Shown here piece after piece: positions 18,120 to 27,507 of a stretch of 64,000 nt of DNA (position 1 is the stretch's first letter; each line of letters opens with the position of its first letter). This DNA comes from Deltaproteobacteria bacterium (GTDB taxonomy: Bacteria > JADJOY01): positions 1 to 64,000 of the forward strand of contig JADJOY010000001.1 in the NCBI GenBank assembly GCA_016713535.1, read 5' to 3'. Under the pieces are notes generated by a model that saw only the letters and a program-made list of their open reading frames with translations, searched no databases and was not told where the DNA came from. A program made the position numbers and the translations under genes.

Positions 18120-18599
18120 ATGGATTCGCGAAGCAGTCTCTACGTCGGCAAGGACAAGGTGGCGCTCACGCTCCAGTTGCGCGGCGGAACCGTGCTCGAC
18201 GGCCACGTGTTCCTCTTCCCGCAAGAGGGTCCTGGGATCTTCCTGTGGACCCGCCTCCTCGCGTTCCTGAACGATCCCAGCCCGTACTTCCCGTTCCAGG
18301 CTCGTGACGGTGGGATCGTGCTGGTGACACGCAGCTCGGTCATGCGCGTGACGGTCGCGAGCCAGGAGACGAACGATGAGGATTCGGCGGTCTACTTCAC
18401 CGCGGCCGCACGGGCGCGTTTCCTGCTCGACGACGGCTCGTCGATCGACGGCCGCGTCTTCATCGACCTCGCCCCCGACAACACCCGCGTCAGCGACTTC
18501 CTGTGCAAGCCCGAGACGTTCTTCCACGTCGTGGACGACCGCGGCCACGAGATCCTCAACAAGCAATCGGTACCACTCGCCTACCCGCTCGCCGAGTAG
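18120..18599 (+). CDS. Small unknown protein with two related halves
   Basis: This is a 159-residue soluble protein (ATG at 18120, preceded by an AGGAGGTGGG site). I do not recognise a confirmed family. The sequence reads as a duplication: half one (residues about 10-80) has LQLRGGTVLDGHVFLF, then TRLLAFLNDPSPYFPF and IVLVTRSSVMRVTV. Half two (about 95-155) has FLLDDGSSIDGRVFID, then TRVSDFLCKPETFFHV and HEILNKQSVPLAYPL. The shared pattern is a beta strand, G..GxVF, a helix ending DFL or AFL, P..FF or P..YF, and a closing strand. It lies 45 bases after pilT2 in the same direction, so a link to pilus retraction is possible. Confidence 0.75.
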   Translation: MDSRSSLYVGKDKVALTLQLRGGTVLDGHVFLFPQEGPGIFLWTRLLAFLNDPSPYFPFQARDGGIVLVTRSSVMRVTVASQETNDEDSAVYFTAAARARFLLDDGSSIDGRVFIDLAPDNTRVSDFLCKPETFFHVVDDRGHEILNKQSVPLAYPLAE

Positions 18600-18643
18600 G
18601 CGTCGTGCTCCACGGCGGTACGCGCGGCCGTGCGCGACGGGGA

Positions 18644-18680
18644 AGAAAAATCGGGCACCCGGCTAGCGGCCAGGTGCCCG
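18644..18680 (-). terminator. Intrinsic terminator for the DUF11 protein gene
   Basis: CGGGCACC (18652-18659) pairs with GGTGCCCG (18673-18680). Read on the minus strand the hairpin is followed by ATTTTTCTTCC, a classical U-tract. It lies 34 bases after the minus-strand stop at 18714, in the gap between convergent genes. Confidence 0.85.
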
Positions 18681-18713
18681 TCGGTGTGTCCGGGCGGGTG
18701 GCGAGGCTTCAGC

Positions 18714-21345
18714 TCATGGCTTGGGGAAAGGCCCCTTGAGCGAGAGGTTGTTGGCCTCGTTGGTCTCGAGCACCTGGCTGGCCGAGTCGACCTGGGCGAT
18801 CACGTACTGGTCGATCGGGAAGACCAGGTTGAACTTGAACTCCTGCGACTCGCCTGGCTTGAGCTGGTTGACCGTGAACTTCTTGAGCTGCGGGTCTCCT
18901 TCGCCGAGGGTGGTGTTGGCCGAGTAGACGAAGCGCAGCGCGCTCTGCACCGACTTGGCGTTGCCGGCGTTGGTGACCTTGAACTTGCCCTTGGACTGGC
19001 AGAGCTTCTGCACCGCGTCGCAGTTGGTGTTGATGCTCGTGAAGGCGCCCACCATGTCGGGCGACTGGAGCGTGGTGGTCTCGGAGTCGGCGTTGTTGGC
19101 GAGGTTGAGATCGTCGGCGAGCGACGAGACCTCGACCGTGTGGCTGATCGAGGGGCCCGCGTCGGGCAGGGCCTCGAGCTCGACGTTCATGGTGACCGTC
19201 TGGCCCGCCTTGATGGTGCCGAGCGCGCACTTGATGGTGTTCTCGAAGCGATCGCAGCCGGACGGCAGCACGCGCAGCTTGAGCTGCTGGACGAGGTGCG
19301 GGATGTCGTCGACCACGACCACGCCCGTGGCGTCCGACGGACCGGCGTTGGTGATCGTGTTCACCCATCGGAAGGGGGTCTGGAGGTTGACCGGGTCGAT
19401 CGAGTCGACGGTGTCGATCGAGAGATCGGCCTGAGCGTCGACGGTGGTCGACGCGGTCGACGTGTTGTCGGTCGTGTCCGAATCGTAGACGTCGCTGCTG
19501 GCCGTGGCGGAATTGAGGATGATCGTGCCATCCGCGACGTTGGCCTTCACGACGCCGTTCACGGTGACCGTGGCGTTTCCGCCGAGGGGCGCCAGGCTAC
19601 CGAGCTGGCAGGTCGGGGTCAGTGCGCCGACGTTGCAGGCACCCTGCGTAGCCGTCATCGACGTGAGCGTGATCTCGCTCGGGATCGCGTCCTTGACCTG
19701 AACGTCGGAGGCGACGTCCGGGCCTACGTTGGTCACGTCGATCGTGTACGTGATCGGCGTGCCCGCGACGACCGTCGCCGGTCCCTGCTTGACCACTGCG
19801 AGGCCGCTGGTGGCGGCGTTGATGGTGGTCGAATCGGTGTCGACGTTGTCGGCGTTCGACGACTCGAACGCGTCGCTCGATGCCTGGCCGGTGTGGAACA
19901 GGATCGAGCCGTCGGGGGTGCTGGTGCGGATGCGCTGCGTGACCGTAACGACCCGGTTGCCGGCTGGTGGGATCGTGCCGAGGTTGCACGACGGGCCGCC
20001 CGTGGCGTTCACGTTGCAGTCACCGGCCGAGGCGGTGAACCCGACGATGTCCATCTCGGTCGGTGCGAACACGCGGAAGACGGTGGAGTTCGCGGGCGTA
20101 TCGCCGACGTTGGTGATGGTGCTGGTATAGACGACGTCTGTTCCGGCTGTGGCGCTGGCTGGACCCGACTGCACGATCGAGAGTCCGCTGGTGCCCGCAT
20201 CGACGGTGGTCGCGACGCTGTCCACGTTGTCGGAATTGTCGGGGTCCGCCGTGGCGCTCGACACCTGCGCATCGTTGAAGATCACGGTCGCGTCGGCGAC
20301 GTTCACCTTCACCGTGCCATTGATGGTGACCGTGCGGTTCGCGCCATCCGACATGTTGCCCAGGTTGCAAGTGATCGTCTGGGTTCCGGGCGTGTTCGAG
20401 CACGAGCCGCTCGAAGCCGAGAAGCTCGTGATGTCGACTTCGGATGGGACGAAGTCCTTCACCACCACCGCCTCGGCCGTGCTGGGAGCCCTCGTTGTTG
20501 ATGCTGAGCGTGTAGCCGACGTCGTTGCCGGCGATCACGCCCGACGGGCCGCTGGCCGAGATCGAGAGGCCGCTCGACGCCGTGAATCGGATCGACGCCG
20601 TCGTCGTATTGTTAAGTGTGCTCGACTCGAAGCCGGCGCCGTGCACCGCAGCCTCCGAGCTCAGCGTGGCGCCTTCGGGCGAGGTCACCTCGACGCGAAT
20701 GCCCCAGTAGGTCGGTGGGTAGGTGTAGGGAAGGTTCTCACCGAGTTCGCAGTAGACGCCGTCGAGCGCTCCGGCGACCGCGACGTTGTTGACGCAGGAG
20801 TCGTTGCCCCAGTTGGGGTCGTCGAAGGCGGTCATCGACGCGCCCGTTCCGGCCTCGGTGGCGAAGAGGTAGTCGGTCATGATCGGCGTCTCGGCGGCCG
20901 TCTCGAAGCACGTCGTGAGCAGCGTGTAGGTCAGCGTGTTGCCGGCCGCGCCGCTGATGGACGTTGGCACCGTAGTGATGAAGAGATCTGTGTAGTCCCC
21001 CGGCGCGCGGGTGCCCGGCTGCGCGTTCGGGCTTTCCACGAAAGGCACCGTCACGGCTCCCGCGAGTAGCCGAGACGCCGGCTTCTGGAGCGCGTCCGCA
21101 CAGCGCACGGCATACGAGAGCAGCGCGTCGCGTGCAGCCGAGAACGCTTCATGATCCGTGGCCGAGTAGGTGGAGCGCCAGGTCGCCTTTGAAATCTTGA
21201 CTTGCGCCCTGAGGCTCTCGACCTCGTTTTGTGAGCAGTCCTCAGCCGCTCGGGCGGGCGCAGCGACGAGCGCAGAGGCGGCCAGGATCGCGATGCACGA
21301 CATGCGAAGCGCCGTGCGCGCTCCGAAACTCCGGTGGTGAAGCAT
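18714..21345 (-). CDS. Secreted DUF11/CARDB repeat protein (frame broken by one base)
   Basis: The ATG at 21345 follows a strong GGAGGGG site and starts a Sec signal peptide (RMSCIAILAASALVAAPARA, cut before AEDCS). About 160 residues of unknown domain precede a string of at least four DUF11-type Ig-like repeats, recognisable by NVGD/NAGP turns, GTIPPAGN-like loops and closing DNVDTDSTTI strands. A final CARDB-like domain contains GKFKVTNAGNAKS and SASQVLETNEANNLSL. Near 20486 the frame changes within INNEG by one extra C in a CCC run; the downstream frame resumes at VVVKDFVPSEVDI and runs to 18714. Joined, the protein is about 876 residues. It is a likely cell-surface adhesin or stalk; no anchor motif was seen. 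Confidence 0.85.
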
Positions 21346-21448
21346 GTGTCCCCCCTCCAGAGGCTGGTTGACGGATGAACGGACTGGCATGAGCTAACGT
21401 GCGTTCGGGTGCTCGCAACGCTGAGCTACGGGAATTACACAGATTCTG

Positions 21449-21477
21449 ACTATCTGACAATGGCTCGGCAGGGTCAA
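21449..21477 (-). promoter_or_regulatory. Sigma-70-like promoter for the DUF11 protein gene
   Basis: On the minus strand TTGACC (21477-21472) is followed after 17 bases by GATAGT (21454-21449), a 5/6 match at -35 and 4/6 at -10 with ideal spacing. It lies in a locally AT-rich segment about 100 bases upstream of the start at 21345. Confidence 0.5.
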
Positions 21478-21550
21478 GCCCTCGTCGTGGAGGCGGCTTC
21501 GCGGGTGGCCCGCCGGTCGAATCGATGCAGGGACGAGGTCCCGGGGATCG

Positions 21551-22213
21551 ATGCGTCGAGCTGGGTGGGCGGTGGCGGGTTTCGCCATGGGAGTCGCCGC
21601 AGTCGGTTCGCTGCTCCTCACCCTGGTCCTCCATCGGGGCGTGAGCGCACGGGCCACGCCGGCGGCGCTCGAAGAGGCGGTGGCGCGCCGGTTGCGGCAG
21701 CTCGCGATCCCGGACGAAGTGCGGCGCGTGAAGAGCCCCGTCGCGCCGACCGCCGACACCCTTGCCATGGGACGCTCTCACTGGGCGGACCACTGTGCCG
21801 TATGTCACGGGAACGACGGCCGAGGGGATACGGCGATCGGGCGCGGGCTCTATCCGAGGGCGCCGGACATGCGCCTCGACGCCACCCAGCGGCTCACCGA
21901 CGGCGAGCTCTTCTTCATCATCGAGAACGGCATCCGTTTCACCGGGATGCCGGGGTGGGGCGGGGGTGGGCCCGACGGAGACGTGGAGACCTGGCATCTC
22001 GTCCAGTTCGTCCGTCACCTGCCCGAGCTCACGGCGGAGGAGTTGCTCGAGATGGAGCACCTCAATCCGAAGACGCGCGCCGAACTCGCGGATCAGGAGG
22101 AGACGCGCGCCTACCTGGAAGGAGGCGGCGCACCGGATCCGGCCGTGGTGGATCCCCCGGAAGCCACTGGAGCGGCCGCGCGGCCGCCGGTCGGCGACGC
22201 GGACCCCGACTGA
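21551..22213 (+). CDS. Membrane-anchored cytochrome c, copy 1
   Basis: This is a 220-residue protein. An uncleaved amino-terminal helix (AGFAMGVAAVGSLLLTLVL) anchors a periplasmic domain with one haem-c site, CAVCH near residue 84, in the context HWADHCAVCHGNDGRGDT. The distal Met ligand is likely in GIRFTGMPGWG. A charged tail (LEMEHLNPKTRAELADQEE) follows. It is closely similar along its whole length to the cytochrome at 33170, so the two are paralogues. The gene is followed by a small histidine-containing periplasmic protein. The electron partner is unknown; a role in copper or oxidative metabolism is suggested only by the second copy's neighbours. Confidence 0.85.
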   Translation: MRRAGWAVAGFAMGVAAVGSLLLTLVLHRGVSARATPAALEEAVARRLRQLAIPDEVRRVKSPVAPTADTLAMGRSHWADHCAVCHGNDGRGDTAIGRGLYPRAPDMRLDATQRLTDGELFFIIENGIRFTGMPGWGGGGPDGDVETWHLVQFVRHLPELTAEELLEMEHLNPKTRAELADQEETRAYLEGGGAPDPAVVDPPEATGAAARPPVGDADPD

Positions 22214-22344
22214 GGTGCGGCGGCACCGGGACCCGCGAGCGCTCGGAGCCGATCGAACATTCGCGCCGTCTCGTTCGTCGAAACGGGCGTCGGACGGAAC
22301 CGACGCCGGTGCCGCGGCGACCCGCGGCAGTCTCGCGAGGCTCG

Positions 22345-22671
22345 ATGAACCCTGCACGCTTGGCCTGGACCGCCGCGGTGGCCACCACCCTGGTGACTCT
22401 CGAGGCGCGTGCCCACGAGGGCCACGAGCACAAGGTCATGGGAACGGTCGCTGCCGTCGACGCGGCCCATGTCGAGGTCCGCGGCACGGACGGCCGCCTC
22501 CAGTCGATCCGCTTCGCTCCGACCACCAGGTTCGTGCGCGGCGGCAAGCCGTCCGATGCGGGCGCGGTGCGGCCGGAAGCGAGGATCGTCGTGAAGTTCA
22601 CCGAGGCCAAGGACACCAAGATCGCGACGCAGGTCGAACTGCCGAGCACCGCCCCGACCCCCGCGCGTTGA
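22345..22671 (+). CDS. Small periplasmic protein with HEGHEH motif
   Basis: This is a 108-residue protein: signal peptide MNPARLAWTAAVATTLVTLEARA, then HEGHEHKVMGTVAAVDAAHVEV. The mature part is a compact beta domain of the DUF5666-like type (GTVAAVD...VEVRGTDGR...TRFVRGG...VVKFTEA). The HxxHxH at the new amino terminus is a candidate metal-binding site, suggesting a periplasmic copper or other metal chaperone. It lies 131 bases after cytochrome c copy 1 in the same direction. Start choice is fixed by the signal peptide; the ribosome site (CGCGAGGCTCG) is weak. Confidence 0.7.
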   Translation: MNPARLAWTAAVATTLVTLEARAHEGHEHKVMGTVAAVDAAHVEVRGTDGRLQSIRFAPTTRFVRGGKPSDAGAVRPEARIVVKFTEAKDTKIATQVELPSTAPTPAR

Positions 22672-22986
22672 GGCGCGCCGCGACAGTTCTCTCGCCCCTC
22701 CCGGGCGGGTCGGTCACCTTCCGCAGGTGCGGAGGTGGCCGCCCGCCCGTCTTCGTTTTCCCGGTGGGTCGGGGATCGTCCAGCGATCGGCGACGTCGTC
22801 GTCAGCCCCGCCCGGTCGCGTCGCCGTGCACGCGGCATGTGCCCCTCCGGCTCGGCTCTCCCATCCCGTCGGCGTGCCGGTCACACACCCCGCTGGGTTG
22901 CGAAATCTCGGCCGAAACTTGTCGCACGGTGGCCCGAATTCGGCGATTTTGCCGTGCGAAATGCGAAAAATGCGGTGTGGAGCTTT
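22672..22986. other. Non-coding gap between convergent genes
   Basis: There is no supportable gene. The right half (about 22880-22986) is notably richer in A and T than its surroundings and repeats TGCGAAAT and TGCGAAAAATGCGG. It leads into the inverted-repeat array that follows. Confidence 0.45.
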
Positions 22987-23045
22987 AGCTTTACAAGATC
23001 TGTAAAGCAAGTGCCGGACAGTTTTGTATAGCAAATGCTTTACAA
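22987..23045. repeat. Four copies of a 9-base half-site (TGTAAAGCA-like) in inverted pairs
   Basis: Pair one is GCTTTACA (22988-22995) and TGTAAAGC (23001-23008), an exact inverted repeat around AGATC. Pair two is TTGTATAGCA (23024-23033) and TGCTTTACAA (23036-23045), inverted with one mismatch around AA. All four half-sites match TGTAAAGC[AT] with at most one change. The array is AT-rich and sits at the meeting point of two convergent genes; the last repeat supplies the TAA stop of the hydrolase at 23040. Confidence 0.7.
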
Positions 23046-24407
23046 GACGGGCCGCGCCGACGCTCTCAGCGACGTGGCCGGGTGCGTTGGGCGCGGCGCT
23101 GGCGCGCGGCCTCGAGGTCGCTGGCCTGCGTCACCGTCGCCGCCCGGCGTGCCGCTCGCTGGCTCGCCCGACGCGCTCCGGTGGTCCTTGTTGAACTCGA
23201 TCTCGTTCAGGAACCGCCCCATCCGCCGCAGGTAGTCGCCGCGGTCGAGGTGGACGATGTGGCTGCCGGGGAACCAGTGGATGCGACACCGGCCCCAGTG
23301 ATCCCACAGCAACCGTGAGTGCTTCGGGGGCGCGAGGCGGTCGCCCACCCCGCCGATGATCATGAGGCGTTCGCGGTCGAGCTTGGGCTCGTAGGTGAGC
23401 GGGCTGGTGACCGCGAGTGCGCGTCGCACCCGCTTGATCGAGGTGTTGGTGACCAACATGGCCCCGCGCATCAGCGAGCCGATCGGCTCCCACTCGAGAA
23501 CCAGGTCGGGCAGGCTCGCGAGCGGCACGTTGGGGATCGAGAACTTGAGGCGCGGCTCGACCGCCGCCATCAGCGCGGAGGTGTAGCCGCCCAGGCTGAT
23601 CCCGGTGATGCCGATCTGCTCGACGCCGAGGTCGTTCTGGAGCCAGCTCACGCAGGTTCGGATGTCCATCACCGCCTGGCCGAACGCCTCGTTGACCCAC
23701 GAGATGCCGCCCGAGAAGAAATGGTGGCCGCTCACCAGCGAGTACGGGCCCTGTCGCCGCCCGTGGAACGGCAGGCTGACCAGCAGCACGTCACAGCCGA
23801 TCCGGTAGAACCACGGCAGCGCGAACATCCACTGGTTGATCCAGTAGGGCTCGGCGCCGAAGCCGTGCACCGCGATGATGGTGGGTCGTGGGCCGCGCTT
23901 GTGGCGCCAGTGACGCGCGCGCGCGATGCGGTTCGCCTCGCGCGACAGGTAGCGCTCGCGGATGTGCGGGTTGAGCGGCACGTAGGCGCTCTCGAAGGTG
24001 AGGTCCTCGCACGTGCCGCCCTCGGCGCGAAACGCGAGGAAGTTGGGCTTGCGAGTGCGCAGCTCGATCGTCGCCGGCGGCTCCGTGAAGAAGCGGGTCG
24101 GGTCGCCGCTCTCGGCGAGCGGCTCGTAGAGACGCCGGTCGTCGAGCATCTGCTTGAGCGCCTTGGGGCGATAACCGACCGGCACCGTGAGCGGTAGCAG
24201 CACCGCAGCCATCGAGGTCCGTAGCGCCACGTCGAGGACCGCCGTGGCCTTGACCCGGAGTAGATCGCGCAGCTCGAGCTCGAACCCTTCCGGGCGCTCG
24301 TAGAAGTTGGCCTCGAGATGGTCCCACCACGGACCGTCCGGCATGATCGAGGGTGCGTGACGGATCGATTCGTGCGCGATCCTCGAAACCACCGATGCTC
24401 TGGACAT
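23040..24407 (-). CDS. Alpha/beta hydrolase
   Basis: This is a 455-residue protein from an ATG at 24407. About 190 residues of amino-terminal domain precede the hydrolase core, which shows TIIAVHGFGAEP (oxyanion loop, about residue 195), the nucleophile elbow GITGISLGGYTSAL (about residue 280), an acid region near IIGGVGDRLAPP and the catalytic His in WFPGSHIVHLDRGD. The carboxy terminus is a low-complexity Gly/Pro/Arg tail. No membrane segment or signal is clear apart from a hydrophobic patch (MAAVLLPLTVPVGY). Substrate is unknown; related large hydrolases with such an extra domain are annotated only as family proteins. Confidence 0.85.
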   Translation of the reverse strand: MSRASVVSRIAHESIRHAPSIMPDGPWWDHLEANFYERPEGFELELRDLLRVKATAVLDVALRTSMAAVLLPLTVPVGYRPKALKQMLDDRRLYEPLAESGDPTRFFTEPPATIELRTRKPNFLAFRAEGGTCEDLTFESAYVPLNPHIRERYLSREANRIARARHWRHKRGPRPTIIAVHGFGAEPYWINQWMFALPWFYRIGCDVLLVSLPFHGRRQGPYSLVSGHHFFSGGISWVNEAFGQAVMDIRTCVSWLQNDLGVEQIGITGISLGGYTSALMAAVEPRLKFSIPNVPLASLPDLVLEWEPIGSLMRGAMLVTNTSIKRVRRALAVTSPLTYEPKLDRERLMIIGGVGDRLAPPKHSRLLWDHWGRCRIHWFPGSHIVHLDRGDYLRRMGRFLNEIEFNKDHRSASGEPASGTPGGDGDAGQRPRGRAPAPRPTHPATSLRASARPVL

Positions 24408-24838
24408 GGGCCTCGCTCCCGCGTGGAGGGAAATCCGGCTACTTGATGTGTCGCTCGAACAGGGACCCGGATTCAAGATGCGCCCCGAAGGCGAACGGTG
24501 ATTCCGGCGGTGGCGCCTCGGCGCCGCATTCGCGGTGGTGCTGGCGGGCGCGGTGATCGTCACGCCGTTGTGCGGACTTCGTCCGGGTGCGGCTGCACGT
24601 GGCCGTGATCCGGTCTCGGCGAGCCGTGAAACGTCCACGACCCCGGCGCGCCCCATCGGTGCCCGCGGTGCGTGCGCCCGGCGGGAGCGGCGGTGGGCTA
24701 CCTCTCGCCGCGCCGGGCCGGGAGGGCGACGGTGGACCTCGCGCGCCTCGTGGTCCACGTCGTGGTGCCGGCGCTCGGTGCCTTCCTCCCAGGGCGGGCC
24801 GCTGGCTATCCGCACTTCCTGTGGTGGTGAGCGGCCGG
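24408..24838. other. No gene recognised
   Basis: There are open frames on both strands without motifs. One plus-strand frame ends with a hydrophobic segment (DLARLVVHVVVPALGAFL) close to 24830 that resembles the beginning of a small membrane protein, but it stops within 15 codons and has no convincing start. Confidence 0.4.
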
Positions 24839-26581
24839 CTACGGAGGCGGGGGCGGCAGCACCCCGTAGTGGGCGAGGTACCAGGCGTGGATCGGTGTGC
24901 AGGCCGAGCGGCGGTCGGGCTCGGGGGCACCGGCGCGGCGAATCACCAGCGGGTCGTCCGCGCCATCCTCGCGGCAGTCCTGGAGCTCGATCAACTGGTC
25001 GGCCAGCGCGCCGGGGACGTGGGCGATCCTGGGGTGTGACGAGAGCAGCCAGAACCCGCCCGCGCGAGTCACCTCCGCCCACGTGTAGGGTGCCTGCACG
25101 TCACGCAAGGTCAGTTCCGACGGGCGTGCCGTGTCGGGCCACTGGCCGATCCGGATCCCCGGGCCGTGGAAGCGCACCATCGAGACGAGCTGATAGGTCG
25201 AGCCGAAGATCGGTTGGTCGAGCTGGGCGAGGTGGCGTGCCAGCCGATCGAAGCCCCGTGTCTCGCGCAGGACCCGATCCTGGCCGCGGGGGATGGGCAG
25301 GTAGGGATGGAGGGCGTGGATCCCCACCAGGCTGGTCGCCGCGAAGTTCACCAGCGCCGCCACCACGAAGCCGCGCGCGCGGCTCGCAGCGAGCGGCGCG
25401 ACGAGCACCGCGAAGCTCACCAGATAAGGCCCGGGCCAGTGGAGCTCGGCGCGGGCGAAGAAGCTCGCCACCCCGAAGAAGGCGAGCGGTAGCACCGTGC
25501 CGGCCGCAAGCATCGGCGTCACGCGCGGGTCGAGCCGCGCCCCGGGCGGCGGCTCGTTCGGCGCACCGTGCCCGCGTCGGGTCCGCCGCGCTGCGCGCCA
25601 GGCGAGCGTCGCGAGCGGGACCAGCAGGGCTCCCCACAGCGCCAGCTCGCCGAGCACGTAGTCGCGGATGCGCCCCACCGGCTTGCGCCAGGAGCGCTTG
25701 TGCCAGGGTTTCTTGTGGTAGCCCGTGTCGGCGGGCACCAGGCTGCTCGTGAGCTGCGCCTCGGGTCCTTCGGCGAGCGGCGGCTCGGCGTGGGGCAGCA
25801 GATCGGTCTGCTGGGACTCGACGCGATGTCCGCCGCGGAAGCCGTGGCCGAGCTGGAACTGGATCGTCTGCCAGTCGTGGGTCGCGTTCCAGTGGAGCTG
25901 CGGGCTCCACACGGCCAGCGCCAGCAGCCCGCCGAGGTAAGGCCAGGGCGTCGCGAGCGCACGCCGGTCGCCACGCCACATCCCCCACAGGAAGACCGGG
26001 CCGATCAGGACGATCGTGTACTTGCTCCACAGCCCGACTCCGACCGCGAGCCCCGCGCTCAGCCAGCGGCGCCGGTCGCCTCGGAGCGCCCACGCCGCCT
26101 CGGCGAGCGCCACGCTCCACGCCGCGAAGAGCGGCGCGTCGGGCGTCGCGAGGAACCCGAGGCCGAGACCGATCAGGCCGCCGAAGCGAAGCACGAGCGC
26201 CACCGCGCGATCGCGCGCGAGCGTCAGCCCGCTGGCTCGCGCCAGGCTCAGCATCGCGGCCACCGACACGACCGCGGCGGCGAGCGTGCCGATCCGGACC
26301 GCGAACGGGCTCGACGGCACCCAGCGCGCCGCTGCCACCAGGTACGCGACCATCGGCGGATGATCGAGGTAGCCACGCGCGAGCCGAGTGCTCCACGCGA
26401 CGTAGTAGGCCTCGTCCAGGATGACGGGGACGAGCGCGGCGACGGTGACCCACCACGCGACGAGCGCGATCACCACCCAGCGCGGTCTCGTCTCGATCGG
26501 CACGTGGACGGTCCGCGTCGGGGTGGTGCGAGGCCGCGCCGCGATCCGACCGGGCTGCGGCGCGGTGGGGAAGCGTGTCAT
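24839..26581 (-). CDS. PMT/ArnT-type membrane glycosyltransferase (GT39/GT83-like)
   Basis: This is a 580-residue integral membrane protein, ATG at 26581 behind a GGAGAAGG site. The first lumenal loop has ILDEAYYVAWSTRLARGYLDHPPM, the acidic-plus-DHPP signature of polyprenyl-phosphate-sugar dependent transferases. About ten hydrophobic helices follow, and the carboxy-terminal 170 residues form a periplasmic domain (FDRLARHLAQLDQPIFGSTY). Such enzymes move sugars from lipid carriers to proteins or lipid A. It is divergent from the methyltransferase at 26626 with only 44 bases between starts, so promoters must overlap the coding ends. It opens a region of envelope-glycan genes. Confidence 0.86.
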   Translation of the reverse strand: MTRFPTAPQPGRIAARPRTTPTRTVHVPIETRPRWVVIALVAWWVTVAALVPVILDEAYYVAWSTRLARGYLDHPPMVAYLVAAARWVPSSPFAVRIGTLAAAVVSVAAMLSLARASGLTLARDRAVALVLRFGGLIGLGLGFLATPDAPLFAAWSVALAEAAWALRGDRRRWLSAGLAVGVGLWSKYTIVLIGPVFLWGMWRGDRRALATPWPYLGGLLALAVWSPQLHWNATHDWQTIQFQLGHGFRGGHRVESQQTDLLPHAEPPLAEGPEAQLTSSLVPADTGYHKKPWHKRSWRKPVGRIRDYVLGELALWGALLVPLATLAWRAARRTRRGHGAPNEPPPGARLDPRVTPMLAAGTVLPLAFFGVASFFARAELHWPGPYLVSFAVLVAPLAASRARGFVVAALVNFAATSLVGIHALHPYLPIPRGQDRVLRETRGFDRLARHLAQLDQPIFGSTYQLVSMVRFHGPGIRIGQWPDTARPSELTLRDVQAPYTWAEVTRAGGFWLLSSHPRIAHVPGALADQLIELQDCREDGADDPLVIRRAGAPEPDRRSACTPIHAWYLAHYGVLPPPPP

Positions 26582-26625
26582 CCTTCTCCGATGGAGTGAA
26601 TCACGTCGAGCGAGGTGGAGCGCGG

Positions 26626-27507
26626 ATGGGCGCATGCGTGGGGTGCGGGGGGAGCCAGAGCCCCGGGGTGTTCGTGCTCGAGGCGGGCACGTACGCCCGG
26701 TGTGATGGCTGTGGTCTCGCCTCCCTCGATCCGCTCCCCGCGGAGGGCGCCGCGGGCGCGCTCTTCGAGGAGGGGTATTTCCACGGCGGGGTCGCCGGCG
26801 GCTACTCGGATTACGACGCCGATGGTGCGCTCCACGAGGCCAACGCACGCGCCCGCTGGGCGCTCGTCGAGCGCCACTCGGGCGCGCCGCCGGCGAGCGT
26901 GCTCGACGTGGGCTGCGCCGTCGGGACCTTCCTGGTGGAGGCCCAGCGGCGCGGCGCCCAGGTCGCGGGTGTCGATGTTTCGCCGTGGGCCCGCGCCCAA
27001 GCCGAGCAGCGCCACGGCATCGGGGTCGCGGCATCGGTGGAGGAGGTCGCGGCGCGCGAGTCCGGTGAATTCGACGTGGTCACGTTCTTCCAGTCGCTCG
27101 AGCACGTGCCGCGGCCCGATCGACTGCTGGCCGGCGCCTGCGCCTGCCTGCGCCCCGGAGGGCTCGTGGTGATCGAGACCTGGGACGCGGGTAGCACGGT
27201 CGCGCGCGTGATGGGCAAGGCGTGGCAGCAGATGAACCCGCCCACGGTGTTGCACCTGATGGGTCGCCCGAGTCTCGCCGCGTTGCTTGGGCGTGCCGGG
27301 TTCGAGCTCGTGACCGTGGAGCGCACCTCGAAGCTGGTCAGCGTGGGGCTGGTGCTGCACATCCTCGCCGACAAGTTCCCGGCGCTGCTCGGCTGGCTCG
27401 GCGTGCTCGCGCGTCGTCCGTGGCTGGCGCGGCTCACGCTGCGCTACCGGCTGGGCGACCTGGTCACGGCGGTGGCCCGCAAGCCGCTCGCCGTGGTGGG
27501 CACCTAG
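26626..27507 (+). CDS. SAM-dependent methyltransferase with amino-terminal zinc ribbon
   Basis: This is a 293-residue protein; ATG at 26626 is preceded by GAGGTGGAG. Two Cys pairs (CVGCGG and CDGCG) within the first 30 residues form a probable zinc ribbon. A class I methyltransferase domain follows: motif I VLDVGCAVGTFL near residue 89, then VAGVDVSPWARAQAE, FDVVTFFQSLEHVPRP and RPGGLVVIETW. This architecture is common in glycan and antibiotic clusters, where C- or O-methylation of sugars occurs. Neighbours are a PMT-type glycosyltransferase and an O-acylation pair, consistent with glycan decoration. Confidence 0.85.
   Translation: MGACVGCGGSQSPGVFVLEAGTYARCDGCGLASLDPLPAEGAAGALFEEGYFHGGVAGGYSDYDADGALHEANARARWALVERHSGAPPASVLDVGCAVGTFLVEAQRRGAQVAGVDVSPWARAQAEQRHGIGVAASVEEVAARESGEFDVVTFFQSLEHVPRPDRLLAGACACLRPGGLVVIETWDAGSTVARVMGKAWQQMNPPTVLHLMGRPSLAALLGRAGFELVTVERTSKLVSVGLVLHILADKFPALLGWLGVLARRPWLARLTLRYRLGDLVTAVARKPLAVVGT

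Noticed and set aside
22714-23034. 106-codon minus-strand frame through the AT-rich gap
   Set aside because: It begins inside the inverted-repeat array, has no ribosome site, and its second half is typical GC-rich shadow sequence.
23024-23045. BirA-type operator (TTGTAAACC...GGTTTACAA)
   Set aside because: The half-sites resemble it only partly, the spacing is 2 bases rather than about 15, and no biotin gene is near.
24690-24830. Small membrane protein (hydrophobic segment DLARLVVHVVVPALGAF)
   Set aside because: Only one short hydrophobic run before a stop, no clear start and no ribosome site.
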